Origin: Rhizobium sp. BG4
Lineage (GTDB): Bacteria; Pseudomonadota; Alphaproteobacteria; Rhizobiales; Rhizobiaceae
Reading direction: 5' to 3'
Length of the DNA: 64,000 nucleotides
Assembly (NCBI RefSeq): GCF_016864575.1
Contig: NZ_CP044126.1
Span: forward strand, 1,178,001 to 1,242,000
Numbering within the stretch: the stretch's first letter is position 1; each line of letters opens with the position of its first letter. The notes beneath the pieces were generated by a model. The model was not told the DNA's origin. It saw only the letters and a list, made by a program, of their open reading frames with translations, and searched no databases. Position numbers and translations under genes: made by a program. Positions 18,177 to 26,190 of this stretch are shown piece by piece.

Positions 18177-19465
18177 GCCGCGCCCAGATCGACAATCCGC
18201 CGCTCTTTGCCCGTGCCATCCTGGCGCTCTGCGCCCTGCTGATCGCGAGCTTCCTTGCTTGGGCAGCTTTCGCCAGCATCGATGAGATCGCCCGCGGCGA
18301 GGGGAAGGTCATCCCGGTCTCGAAGACGCAGATCATCCAGTCGTCGGAACCCGGCGTCGTCCAGCAGATCGCCGTCACCCTCGGCCAGGTCGTCCGCAAG
18401 GGCCAGTTGCTGGTGCAGCTCGACAATACGACGACCGCCTCGACACTCGGTGAATCCGTTGCCAAGGCCCGCGCGCTCGGCGCCAAGGTTGCCCGCCTGA
18501 AGCTCGAGGAAGCCGGTCTCTACGACACGAAATTCGTCTGCCCTGCTGAGATTCTCTCCGTTGCCAAACCGGTCTGTGACAACGAGGAAAATCTCTTTGC
18601 CGCCGACCGTGCGAGCTATGAGAACAAGCTCGGCGTTCTCCAGGAGCGCGTCAAGCAGCGCGAGAACGAGCTCAACGAGGCTCATGCCAATATCGCCCGC
18701 TTGACCGACAATATCGACGGCGCCAAGCGCCAGTACGACCTGATCAAGCCGCTGAGCGACAAGAAGCTGGTTGCCCAGACCGAAATGCTCAAGGTCGAGC
18801 GCGATCTCACCGACCAGCAGGGGCAGCTCAAGGTCTATCAGGAGAGCATCGATCGCCTCGAAGCTGCCGTTCAGGAAGCCAAGCTGCAGGTTGGCGATCT
18901 GGCGCTGGAGCTGCGTCAGCAGGCGCTTACCGAAAAGGCCACGACGCTGGCAGAGCTCTCCGTTGTCGACGAGACGATCCGCGGCGCTTCGGACCGCGTC
19001 AAGCGCACCGATATCCGCTCGCCGGTCGATGGCATCGTCAACACGCTCGAGGTCAACACGATCGGTGCCTATGTCGATCCCGGCCGCGTCATCGCCGGCA
19101 TCGTGCCGACCTCCGATACGCTGCTGATCGAGGCGAAGATCTCGCCGCGCGACGTCGCTTTCGTGCGCCGCGGCCAGCCGGCCGTCGTCAAGATCACCGC
19201 CTACGACTTCTCGATCTTCGGCGGCCTCGAAGGCGTCGTCGAGAACATCTCGGCGGACAGCCTCGTCGAGAAGGAAAAGGGCGAAACCTATTATCTCGTG
19301 CAGGTGAAGACCGAAAAGTCCGAGCTCTCGCGCAACGGCAAGGCCTATCCGATCATCCCAGGCATGGTCGCCTCGGTCGAAATCATGACCGGCAACAAGA
19401 CCGTTCTGAGCTACCTCCTGAAGCCGATCAACAAGGCGCGCTCCGAAGCGCTGACGGAGCGGTAG
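18173..19465 (+). CDS. HlyD-family periplasmic adaptor of the type I secretion system
   Basis: The 430-residue membrane-fusion protein has a short cytoplasmic N-terminus, one transmembrane helix (about 12-34) and a first lipoyl half reading EGKVIPVSKTQIIQSSEPG. A long coiled-coil hairpin (about 150-290) follows, then the second lipoyl half (TDIRSPVDGIVNTL) and a beta-barrel domain. It should bridge the ABC exporter and the TolC-like channel. The start overlaps the upstream stop by four bases, and the downstream gene's ATG directly follows its TAG. Length and order are typical of LapC/HlyD/PrsE proteins. Confidence 0.94.
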   Translation: MSRAQIDNPPLFARAILALCALLIASFLAWAAFASIDEIARGEGKVIPVSKTQIIQSSEPGVVQQIAVTLGQVVRKGQLLVQLDNTTTASTLGESVAKARALGAKVARLKLEEAGLYDTKFVCPAEILSVAKPVCDNEENLFAADRASYENKLGVLQERVKQRENELNEAHANIARLTDNIDGAKRQYDLIKPLSDKKLVAQTEMLKVERDLTDQQGQLKVYQESIDRLEAAVQEAKLQVGDLALELRQQALTEKATTLAELSVVDETIRGASDRVKRTDIRSPVDGIVNTLEVNTIGAYVDPGRVIAGIVPTSDTLLIEAKISPRDVAFVRRGQPAVVKITAYDFSIFGGLEGVVENISADSLVEKEKGETYYLVQVKTEKSELSRNGKAYPIIPGMVASVEIMTGNKTVLSYLLKPINKARSEALTER

Positions 19466-20125
19466 ATGCTGATCAGCAAGGCCGCCGCAACAGATCTCGC
19501 CAATGCCGAGCCCGTCGAGGAGCAGCTGCCGGCGATCGACGCCGAAGAGATCGAGCCGCGTTTCCGCGCCGTTGCCGGCCGCGGCGGGGAGCGCCGTGGC
19601 ATTCGTCTTGAGCGGATCTATTGGGACGGCCTCGGCCGCATGTCGTCGGCCGGGAAGATGACGACTGCCGATCTCGTGCATCACACCGCGGCACAGATGC
19701 CGGAGACGGGCAACCTCGCCTCGCTGCTGCGCGTGCTCAGCTTCAAATGGGCGCTGAAGCGTCTCGATACGGTCGAGGATGTCTCCTCGATGGCCAATCT
19801 GAATGCGCTGATCCAGGCCTCGCCGTCACCCACCATCCTGCTGACGCTGGACAAGAAGATCCAGCTCTTCAACGATGCCTTCCTGTCGATGCTGCGCCAC
19901 CGCCTGCCGATGGGCGATGCGGCGCAGCTGACCAAGAGCCTGCGTTTCTCGATCGATACGCAGATCGAGGATGCGATGGCAACGCTTGCGATGAACAAGG
20001 GCAAGACGCTGAACACCGGCTTCAGCATTGCCGCCGGTTCGCAGGCGATGAAGGGCCAGATCAACCTGGCACTGGCGCCGACCCACGAAAAGCCGATGCT
20101 GGTCGGCTATATCTCCCGCTACTGA
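19466..20125 (+). CDS. Ribbon-helix-helix plus PAS-like protein at the end of the secretion operon
   Basis: This 219-residue soluble protein begins immediately after the HlyD stop codon with no spacer. Residues about 47-105 look like a ribbon-helix-helix fold: a basic strand (GIRLERIYWDGLGRM) followed by helices (TTADLVHHTA and LRVLSFKWALKRL). Residues about 112-215 resemble a PAS domain, opening with SPTILLTLDKKIQLFNDAFL and ending with a beta strand. A DNA-binding or oligomerising RHH joined to a PAS sensor suggests a regulator of the operon or of the adhesin, but this is inference. Secretion operons rarely carry such a gene. Its stop lies one base from the stop of the convergent phosphatase gene, with no room for a terminator between them. 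Confidence 0.65.
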   Translation: MLISKAAATDLANAEPVEEQLPAIDAEEIEPRFRAVAGRGGERRGIRLERIYWDGLGRMSSAGKMTTADLVHHTAAQMPETGNLASLLRVLSFKWALKRLDTVEDVSSMANLNALIQASPSPTILLTLDKKIQLFNDAFLSMLRHRLPMGDAAQLTKSLRFSIDTQIEDAMATLAMNKGKTLNTGFSIAAGSQAMKGQINLALAPTHEKPMLVGYISRY

Positions 20126-20126
20126 T

Positions 20127-20873
20127 CTAACTATTTGATTTCGGTGTGATCGTCAGATCCGAGCCATGGGCTGCGCGCAGTTCTGTTGCGGCTTCCGGCG
20201 TGCGGTCATCGGCCTTGTGCAGCAGCATTGAGCTGTAACCTTCGGCATGCGTGCCCTCGATCAGCGTCACGTCGGCATTGCCAGGGTTGTCGGAGTGTTC
20301 GAACCAGTCGATGCCGTGATGCAGGAAGTTCATCTCGAAGGCCCGGTTGGTGACGCCGTGGCCGACGATGATGGCGGTATCGTTGCCGCGGCCGATATCG
20401 TGCATGACCGTCAGCAGGAAGAGCCGCACGCGCTGCGCCACATCGGCCCGGCTCTCGCCATCCGGCGGGCGGGCATAGAACTTGCCGCTATTGTTGCGCA
20501 GCCGCGCCCATTTCTCGAATTCCTCCGGAAATTTCCGCCGCTGCTCGGCGCGATCGTAGATCTCGGTGAACAGCCCGAAATCCTGTTCGCGCAGCAGGTA
20601 GTCCTCAAGCACCGCGCCGACGGCGGCCGCAGGCAGCGCTTCCAGGATCGCATCCTTGGTCTGGCGGGTGCGCAGATAGGGCGAATGCCAGACGGTGGCT
20701 TTTGGCGCGGCGTCGGTGAGACCGGCGAGATAGGCCGCGATGCTCTGCCCTGCTGCGAGCGCCTGCCGGTAACCCCACTCCGTCAGCGGGACGTTGTGAT
20801 CGCCGAACTGGCGATAGGCGCTGTCGCTGAGATTGCCGAGAGATTCGCCGTGTCGAACGAGAAAGATGCGCAT
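20127..20873 (-). CDS. Histidine phosphatase family protein
   Basis: The 248-residue protein opens with the RHG motif of the phosphoglycerate-mutase-like superfamily (IFLVRHGES, catalytic His8), and has the second catalytic His in a VGHG context (IIVGHGVTNRAF). Acid and arginine residues in the middle (SPYLRTRQTKDAI) are typical. It should use a phosphohistidine intermediate, with an unknown substrate. It is longer than the minimal SixA type and resembles cofactor-dependent phosphatases. It is convergent with the RHH/PAS gene and has no evident link to secretion. Confidence 0.85.
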   Translation of the reverse strand: MRIFLVRHGESLGNLSDSAYRQFGDHNVPLTEWGYRQALAAGQSIAAYLAGLTDAAPKATVWHSPYLRTRQTKDAILEALPAAAVGAVLEDYLLREQDFGLFTEIYDRAEQRRKFPEEFEKWARLRNNSGKFYARPPDGESRADVAQRVRLFLLTVMHDIGRGNDTAIIVGHGVTNRAFEMNFLHHGIDWFEHSDNPGNADVTLIEGTHAEGYSSMLLHKADDRTPEAATELRAAHGSDLTITPKSNS

Positions 20874-20943
20874 GTGATGCCATGGTGTTGCGGATGGCCG
20901 CTATCATACGGGGGTAGAAGTGGGGTGCAAGGTTCCTCCACTT

Positions 20944-20978
20944 CCCTCATTCGTGTTGCAAGCACAGGGATGGGGAGT
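20944..20978. repeat. Degenerate RIME-like half element
   Basis: The stretch CCCTCATTCGTGTTGCAAGC, followed by ACAGGGATG, resembles one arm of the complete inverted element at 53651-53788 (CCCTCATTCCTGTGCTTGTC, then ACAGGAATC). It lies in the 172-bp gap between two genes on the same strand. A decayed RIME-type arm is the likely explanation. Confidence 0.5.
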
Positions 20979-20991
20979 GACGTTCGGAAAC

Positions 20992-21016
20992 AAAAAGCCG
21001 GCCTCAAAGGCCGGCT
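20992..21016 (-). terminator. Intrinsic terminator of the LapG-like gene
   Basis: A perfect 8-bp stem AGCCGGCC/GGCCGGCT with a five-base loop is followed on the minus strand by a T run. It lies 30 bases downstream of the cysteine protease stop. Confidence 0.85.
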
Positions 21017-21045
21017 CCTGCACTCCGCTCGATATCGCCTGAGGC

Positions 21046-22011
21046 TCAGTAGGGGACACCTTCGCCAGGGGCGACTTTTTCGAGCGGCATGGCGGAAGCC
21101 ACCTGTTTGTTGCCGGCGCGCAGGCCGTGGAGATAGCCCTTGCCCGATGTGATCGAGTAGAGCGGCTGGTAGTCGGGCAGGCGATTGTCGGTCAGAACCT
21201 GGTCGCGCATGTTGTCGAGGATGAAGTAGTTGCCGTTGACGGCGACCGAGAGCACGGCGTGGTAGAAGTGGCGCTTCTGGTCGAAGAGAACCACGATCGA
21301 CATATCCTTCATGTCGACGCCCTCTGCCTTCAGCGCCGCCATCTTCAGGATCGCGAAATCTTCGCAGTCGCCCTGCTGGCGGGCGAGCGTTTCCGATGGC
21401 GTCGCCCAGTAATCGGCAACCTTGTAGGTCTCGATGTCCTTGCGGTAGCGGATCGCGTGGTTGACGGCGGCGTTGACAGTGTTCAGCTTGTCGCGGATCG
21501 AGGCCTGCGATGCCTGGCCGAGGGCGGCCTTGATCACCTGCGCGGCATTGGTGCAGCCCTTGGCGTTGCAGTTGATCGCCGCACCACTTTCCATTTCGGC
21601 CAGCGACGGCGCAAAGCGCTTCACGGCGGCGAGCCGCTTGAAGGGAATGGTTACCGAACCGAACACCGCATCTTTCGAGGCCGCGGGCTTGGCCGGCATG
21701 TCGGGCTTAATCGAGGCGGTCGTCTGCGGCTCGCCCACCTGTTGCGGCCGTGCAATGGCGGCAAGATCAATGCGCTGGAAGCGTGCCGTGATACCGCTGT
21801 AAGCGGTCTCTACCATGCCGTAGAGGCCGGATATACTTGCGGCACTTGCAAGTGCAGCCAGCGTATTTTCCGAAGCAACGCTGGCATATGTCGTTGCAGA
21901 AATCTGCGGGGAAACCAACAATCCGGCATTCGCAGGCGCCGAACCAAGAAGAGATGCGAAAGATGCAAAAGTAAAAGCTGCAAGTATTTTTGATTTTGTG
22001 CTGCGCTTCAT
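21046..22011 (-). CDS. LapG-like transglutaminase-type cysteine protease (C93)
   Basis: The 321-residue secreted protein has a clear signal peptide (cleavage after ANA, residue 29). Its C-terminal half is a bacterial transglutaminase-like cysteine protease domain. The catalytic triad is readable as Cys216 (GDCEDFA), His251 (FYHAVL) and Asp266 (ILDN), with spacing close to that of Pseudomonas LapG. LapG proteins cut the N-terminus of LapA-type adhesins in the periplasm to release them. Its position 7.5 kb from a giant adhesin with a VAAG sequence makes that role plausible here. Rhizobia carry several members of this family, some without a LapD partner, so the substrate assignment is inferred. 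The linker at about 85-115 is Pro/Lys/Ala-rich. Confidence 0.85.
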   Translation of the reverse strand: MKRSTKSKILAAFTFASFASLLGSAPANAGLLVSPQISATTYASVASENTLAALASAASISGLYGMVETAYSGITARFQRIDLAAIARPQQVGEPQTTASIKPDMPAKPAASKDAVFGSVTIPFKRLAAVKRFAPSLAEMESGAAINCNAKGCTNAAQVIKAALGQASQASIRDKLNTVNAAVNHAIRYRKDIETYKVADYWATPSETLARQQGDCEDFAILKMAALKAEGVDMKDMSIVVLFDQKRHFYHAVLSVAVNGNYFILDNMRDQVLTDNRLPDYQPLYSITSGKGYLHGLRAGNKQVASAMPLEKVAPGEGVPY

Positions 22012-22242
22012 CGGATTTCTCTCTCACTGTTTGAGAGTAATGTACCGATGAGCTATAAATATGCGGTGTGGAAGCTTAGGAAATGCAAGTATAAATATTC
22101 CGGTCAAAGACGCATAAAAGTTTAGCGTTTGCGTCAACCAAGTTTGGGGGAATGGTTTGATTTTCGCGCCCGCCCGGTGCAGAAATAAGCCCATTCTAAA
22201 AAGGCCGCCAAAGGCCGCGACATCGCATCCTCGGGGGAAACA

Positions 22243-23469
22243 GTGACGCCGCATCTGAATGTGAACACCGGGCGCCCGCATGGTTTACGCCAGGCGGCTC
22301 TCAAGACGTCTGGTGCGATGCGCCGCATGGTTCCGGTTCTGGCGCTCTTGGCCGGCGGCTTTCTTGCCGGTTGCCAGGCGGATGGCGATGGTCTCTCCAA
22401 CACGGTCAAGAACACCGATATCAAGGCGCCGTCCAGCGATGTTGAGGAAAGCTTCGGCGAGACCGGCGCCGAGATCACCCTGCTGATCCCGAAGGGCGCA
22501 AGTGGCATCTATGAAGGCGAAGCCCGCGATATCCGCGATGGCGCAGCGCTCGGCACCGGCGAAGTCGGCAACGGCCAGGTCTTCGTCAAGGTGATCGATG
22601 TCGGCAGCGGCCCGGCCGCGGTGGCGTCCGCAGTTTCCGCCGCCAAGGCGCGCAATTCGGCGTTGCTCGTCAGCTTTGCGCCGCAGGCGACGGCCGCCGC
22701 TGTCGCAGCCATCCCCTCGGCCGAGCGTCCGCCGCTGATCAATCTCGGCGCCCCGGTCCCGACGGCGACGGGCAATGTCTATAATTTCGTCTCCGACGAG
22801 ACCGACAGCGCCGCCGAAGGCGCGCGCACGGCTGTTGCCAGCGGGCACAAGAAGGTTTTCGTCTTTGCGACGACCGAGTTGACGGGGATGGGTGAGGCGG
22901 AGATTTCGAATGCCGTTCGCGCCGGCGGCGGCACCTATCTCGGCTCGGCGCGCTATGCGCTCTCGGATGCCTCGGCCGCCGATGCTGTCGCCAAGAGCAA
23001 GGCGCAGATGCAGGGCGCCGATACCGTCGTCGTGCTCGGCAAGTCGGTGATCGTCACCACGGTCGCCGGCGCCATCAAGGCCGCTGGCTTCAACAATATC
23101 ACGCTGGTCGGCACCAGCGGCTGGCCGCAGCAGTCCTATACCAGCCCGTCGGTGCAGGGCGCGCTGATCGCCATGGTCGATCCCGAGGGCGCCTCGATGA
23201 TCTCGGAGCGCTACCAGCGCCACTACCGCCGCCCGCTGACGGCCAACGCAGCCTATGGTTACGACGCCGTGGCGATCGCCTCTGGCATCATCCGCACCAA
23301 GGATGCCAAGGCGCTGACCGCGGAGAACCTGACGAGCAAGACCGGCTTCCGCGGCATCACCGGCCTCTTCCGCTTGAACGCTTCGGGCGGTGTCGAGCGC
23401 AAGCTCAGCCTGTTCACGCTGACGGGCGGCAAGCCCAATCTGTTCGTGGCGGCCCCCAAGGCATTCTGA
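22243..23469 (+). CDS. Periplasmic-binding-fold lipoprotein (LpoA/penicillin-binding protein activator type)
   Basis: The protein has a type I periplasmic binding fold (Leu/Ile/Val-binding-like) with strands such as EITLLIPKGASGIYEGEARDI, and a terminal LNASGGVERKLSLF typical of the family. The N-terminus has a signal sequence ending in a lipobox (FLAGC, Cys46 from the GTG start), so it is probably an outer-membrane lipoprotein. The GTG at 22243 follows GGGGGAAA; an ATG at 22318 gives a shorter and more usual signal peptide and may be the true start. Rhizobial homologues are often named penicillin-binding protein activator. No transporter genes accompany it, which argues against a solute-uptake role. 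Confidence 0.8.
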   Translation: MTPHLNVNTGRPHGLRQAALKTSGAMRRMVPVLALLAGGFLAGCQADGDGLSNTVKNTDIKAPSSDVEESFGETGAEITLLIPKGASGIYEGEARDIRDGAALGTGEVGNGQVFVKVIDVGSGPAAVASAVSAAKARNSALLVSFAPQATAAAVAAIPSAERPPLINLGAPVPTATGNVYNFVSDETDSAAEGARTAVASGHKKVFVFATTELTGMGEAEISNAVRAGGGTYLGSARYALSDASAADAVAKSKAQMQGADTVVVLGKSVIVTTVAGAIKAAGFNNITLVGTSGWPQQSYTSPSVQGALIAMVDPEGASMISERYQRHYRRPLTANAAYGYDAVAIASGIIRTKDAKALTAENLTSKTGFRGITGLFRLNASGGVERKLSLFTLTGGKPNLFVAAPKAF

Positions 23470-23537
23470 AGCCATCCGACGGTTTGCCCGGCGGCGGTTT
23501 TGGAGCCTGCCCCTGTCTGCAAACCAAGGAGATGGCC

Positions 23538-23918
23538 ATGAAACGCCTGGCATCCTGTTCCTGCGGCAAGCTCTCGGCCACTGCCGAAGGCGATCCGCTG
23601 ACGATATCCGTTTGTCACTGCACCGCCTGCCGTCAGCGAACCGGCAGCGCCTTCGGCGTCGCCGTCTTCTTCGACAAGGAGATGGTGGAATGCGCGGGTA
23701 TCTCGCAGACCTACAGCCGCCTCGGCCGGAGCGGCAAATCGATCACTTTCCACCTTTGCCCCTCCTGCGGCTCGACGGTCTATTGGCTGCCCGAATTTCG
23801 CGACCAGTTGATCGCCATTGCGCTCGGATGTTTCGAGGAGCCTGAAACGCTGACGCCAAGGCAGAGCGTCTTCAATGAAAACTCCTTGCCCTGGGTCACA
23901 CTCGATATCCCTGCTTGA
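23538..23918 (+). CDS. GFA (CENP-V/glutathione-dependent formaldehyde-activating) family protein
   Basis: This small zinc protein of 126 residues has the conserved cysteines in CSCGKL, CHCTACRQRTGS and CPSCGSTVYW. The family name comes from a formaldehyde-glutathione enzyme, but most members have no proven reaction. I chose the ATG at 23538 because AAGGAG lies eight bases upstream. An upstream TTG would add an unlikely Gly/Cys-rich tail. It ends two bases before the stop of the convergent aldo-keto reductase. Confidence 0.85.
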   Translation: MKRLASCSCGKLSATAEGDPLTISVCHCTACRQRTGSAFGVAVFFDKEMVECAGISQTYSRLGRSGKSITFHLCPSCGSTVYWLPEFRDQLIAIALGCFEEPETLTPRQSVFNENSLPWVTLDIPA

Positions 23919-23920
23919 GC

Positions 23921-24934
23921 TCACTGCCCGTGCGGCAGGGGTGCCTCGGGGTTGATGACGCCGGCCTTGCGCAGGTCCCGCCAGAACTCGGCAGGAACCG
24001 TCTCGTTCAGCGCCGCGCTGTCTTCGGCGATACGATCCGGCTTGCTGGCGCCCGGGATGACGGCGGCGACGGCCGGATGGGCGAGCGAGAATTGCAGGCC
24101 TGCTGCCTTCATGCTGACGCCGTGGCGGTCGGCAATCGCCTTGATGCGCGCCACCTTGTCGAGGATAGCAGGCGTGGCCGGGGCATATTCGAAATTCGGC
24201 CCGCCGACCAGCGCGCCGGAGCTGTAGGGACCGCCGGCGACGATGCCGAGCCCGCGTTCGGCAACCAGCGGCATCACCCGCTGCAGCGCGCGGTCATGGT
24301 CGAGCAGCGTATAGCGCCCGGCAAGCAGGAAGCCGTCGGGGCGTGGCCCCTGTAAGCCGAGCAGCAGCTCGATCGGCTCGACACGATTCACCCCGAGACC
24401 CCAGGCCTTGATCACGCCCTCGTCGCGCAGCCGATCGAGCGCCTTGAAGGCACCCTTGCGGGCAGTCTCGAAGACATCGAGCCATTCGTCGCCGTAGAAA
24501 TCCTGGGCGACGTCATGCACGAAGGCGATATCGATCCGGTCGGTCTTCAGCCGCTTCAGGCTGTCCTCGATCGAGCGCAGGGTGGCGTCCGCCGAGTAGT
24601 CGTTGACGATCTTGTTCGGGCGGCCGTACTTGAAGACCTCGCCCTTCTCGCCAAGATCGCGGGCGCTGACATCCTCGATCTCGTCGAGGATGACGCGGCC
24701 GACCTTGGTGCTGATCACGTAGTCGTCGCGCTTCTTGCCGGCCAGCGCGTCGCCCATGCGGATTTCCGCAAGACCGGCGCCATAGAAGGGCGCGTTGTCG
24801 AAATAGCGGATGCCGTCGTTCCAGGCGGCATCGACTGTTGCCTGTGCTTCCGCTTCCGGAATGTCGCGGAACATGTTGCCGAGCGGGGCGGCGCCGAAGC
24901 CGAGCTTGCTCGGCAGAATATCCTTGAGTGCCAT
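23921..24934 (-). CDS. Aldo/keto reductase
   Basis: The 337-residue NAD(P)H-dependent oxidoreductase has an (alpha/beta)8 barrel. The catalytic tetrad is visible as Asp and Tyr in YFDNAPFYG, Lys in ISTKVGR and His in AFVHDV. It resembles the L-fucose/D-threo-aldose dehydrogenase branch (RYFDNAPFYG, LAHPAVAAVIPG). It is the last gene of a three-gene operon after a DJ-1-like protein and a quinol-monooxygenase-like protein. That company suggests handling of reactive carbonyls or quinones rather than sugar catabolism, but the substrate is not readable from sequence. Confidence 0.88.
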   Translation of the reverse strand: MALKDILPSKLGFGAAPLGNMFRDIPEAEAQATVDAAWNDGIRYFDNAPFYGAGLAEIRMGDALAGKKRDDYVISTKVGRVILDEIEDVSARDLGEKGEVFKYGRPNKIVNDYSADATLRSIEDSLKRLKTDRIDIAFVHDVAQDFYGDEWLDVFETARKGAFKALDRLRDEGVIKAWGLGVNRVEPIELLLGLQGPRPDGFLLAGRYTLLDHDRALQRVMPLVAERGLGIVAGGPYSSGALVGGPNFEYAPATPAILDKVARIKAIADRHGVSMKAAGLQFSLAHPAVAAVIPGASKPDRIAEDSAALNETVPAEFWRDLRKAGVINPEAPLPHGQ

Positions 24935-24961
24935 GGGTCTGTCCTCTCCTTGTTGTCAGGG

Positions 24962-25258
24962 TCAGCCGATATCGGCGGGATCAAGCACGAGCGCGGTGCG
25001 TTCGGCGAGATCGTTGATCTTTGCGAGATAGGCCTTGAAATGCGGGGTCTGGCGGTGGGCGGCCACCGCCTCATTATCCTGGTAGAGTTCATCAAGCGCG
25101 AAGCGCGTGGCATCGGCCTGATCGCGCCAGATGTCCCAGCGCAGATTGCCCGGCTCCGCCCGGCAGGCGGGTGCCATGCCGGAAAGGAGCGCTTCCAGTT
25201 CCTCGGCCTTGCCAGGCCGGGCGGCGAGGATCGCCATGATCTTCACGGGATGCGGCAT
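24962..25258 (-). CDS. ABM-domain putative quinol monooxygenase
   Basis: The 98-residue protein is a single antibiotic-biosynthesis-monooxygenase ferredoxin-like fold, similar in layout to YgiN. It opens with VKIMAILAARPGKAEELEALL and contains the family's central EPGNLRWDIWRD strand and the H-x-x-T-P-H-F-K-A segment. YgiN-type proteins act on quinols, which fits the neighbouring DJ-1-like and aldo-keto reductase genes. Spacing to both neighbours is short (18 and 27 bases), so the three are probably co-transcribed. Confidence 0.85.
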   Translation of the reverse strand: MPHPVKIMAILAARPGKAEELEALLSGMAPACRAEPGNLRWDIWRDQADATRFALDELYQDNEAVAAHRQTPHFKAYLAKINDLAERTALVLDPADIG

Positions 25259-25276
25259 GGCTGTCTTCCCCCAGTC

Positions 25277-26074
25277 TCAGGCCGCCGTCGCGCGGTCGAG
25301 AGCCTCGACCAGCCTGGCGGCGAGCGGATGGTCGGAACGCGGGTTCTGGCCGGTGATCAGTTCGCGATCGACGATGACGTGCGGTTCGAAATCGACCGCT
25401 GTCGTCACCACCTTGCCCCCGGCCGTCTGCAGCGCATCGACCACGTTGAAATAGAGCTTGGCGTGAAGAATGTAGTCCTCGACGATCTTTTCTTCGCTGT
25501 TGGAGAAGACGGTCATCCGGTAGCCTTCATATTGCCAGCCCTTGGCCCACTCGGCAGCCTTGGCGGGATCGCCGGCAACCAGTGCAGCGCGGAATTCGCG
25601 GGCATGCGGCATGGCCGAGGCAACGGCAATCGGGCCGTGGCAGAGGAGGGCGGTCGGCTTGGCCTTTTCGTGGAAGTGCCGCAGGATTTCGCCGAGATCG
25701 GCATCCTGCATCAGGTCGACCACGGGTGCCTGACCACCAGGCACGAAGACACCGGCGTACTCGTCCAGTCCTTCGGCGATAACCGTCGCCAGCGTCTTGA
25801 GGTTGTTCATCGACGGGTCCTCGGCATAGAAGGCCTTGGCCTGGCGATAGGCGGCCTCATCACCACCGAAGTGATCGGCCTTGTCGGACGCTTCGTCGAT
25901 ATGCGGCTTGGTACCGTTAGGCGTGGCGAGAACCACCTCATAGCCGGCAGCGATCACCGCCATCGCCGGAACCACGGTTTCGTTCAGATACTGGCCGGTT
26001 GCGCCGGTGCGGCCGCCCCTGGTTTCGATGCGCGTTGCATTCGAACCGACTACGAGAACTCTACCCTTGCTCAT
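25277..26074 (-). CDS. DJ-1/PfpI-family class I glutamine-amidotransferase-like protein
   Basis: The protein (265 aa) has the Hsp31/DJ-1 layout: an early RVLVVGSN strand, a FVPGGQAPVVDL turn and a nucleophile cysteine in LLCHGPIAV. Members act as glyoxalases, deglycases or chaperones. I start it at the ATG at 26074, which has GGCCAAGGAG upstream. A longer reading frame to 26173 would run into the promoter shared with the divergent LysR gene. It leads an operon with the ABM and aldo-keto reductase genes, a set that looks like an electrophile or quinone defence unit. Confidence 0.87.
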   Translation of the reverse strand: MSKGRVLVVGSNATRIETRGGRTGATGQYLNETVVPAMAVIAAGYEVVLATPNGTKPHIDEASDKADHFGGDEAAYRQAKAFYAEDPSMNNLKTLATVIAEGLDEYAGVFVPGGQAPVVDLMQDADLGEILRHFHEKAKPTALLCHGPIAVASAMPHAREFRAALVAGDPAKAAEWAKGWQYEGYRMTVFSNSEEKIVEDYILHAKLYFNVVDALQTAGGKVVTTAVDFEPHVIVDRELITGQNPRSDHPLAARLVEALDRATAA

Positions 26075-26158
26075 TGTCATCTCCTTGGCCCTCTGGCCTC
26101 GTTTCGATGACTGGATGATGCCGTTTCTCAACGTATTTCGGAAATTTATTTGTTCTAT

Positions 26159-26190
26159 TCCAGATATTCGCATGGCATTATAACTGGATG
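26159..26190. promoter_or_regulatory. Possible LysR operator between divergent genes
   Basis: TCCAG and CTGGA form an inverted repeat 21 bases apart in the AT-rich 113-bp region between the DJ-1 operon and the LysR gene. The right half overlaps the LysR start codon. LysR proteins often bind and autoregulate from such positions. The match to T-N11-A is weak, so this is tentative. Confidence 0.3.
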
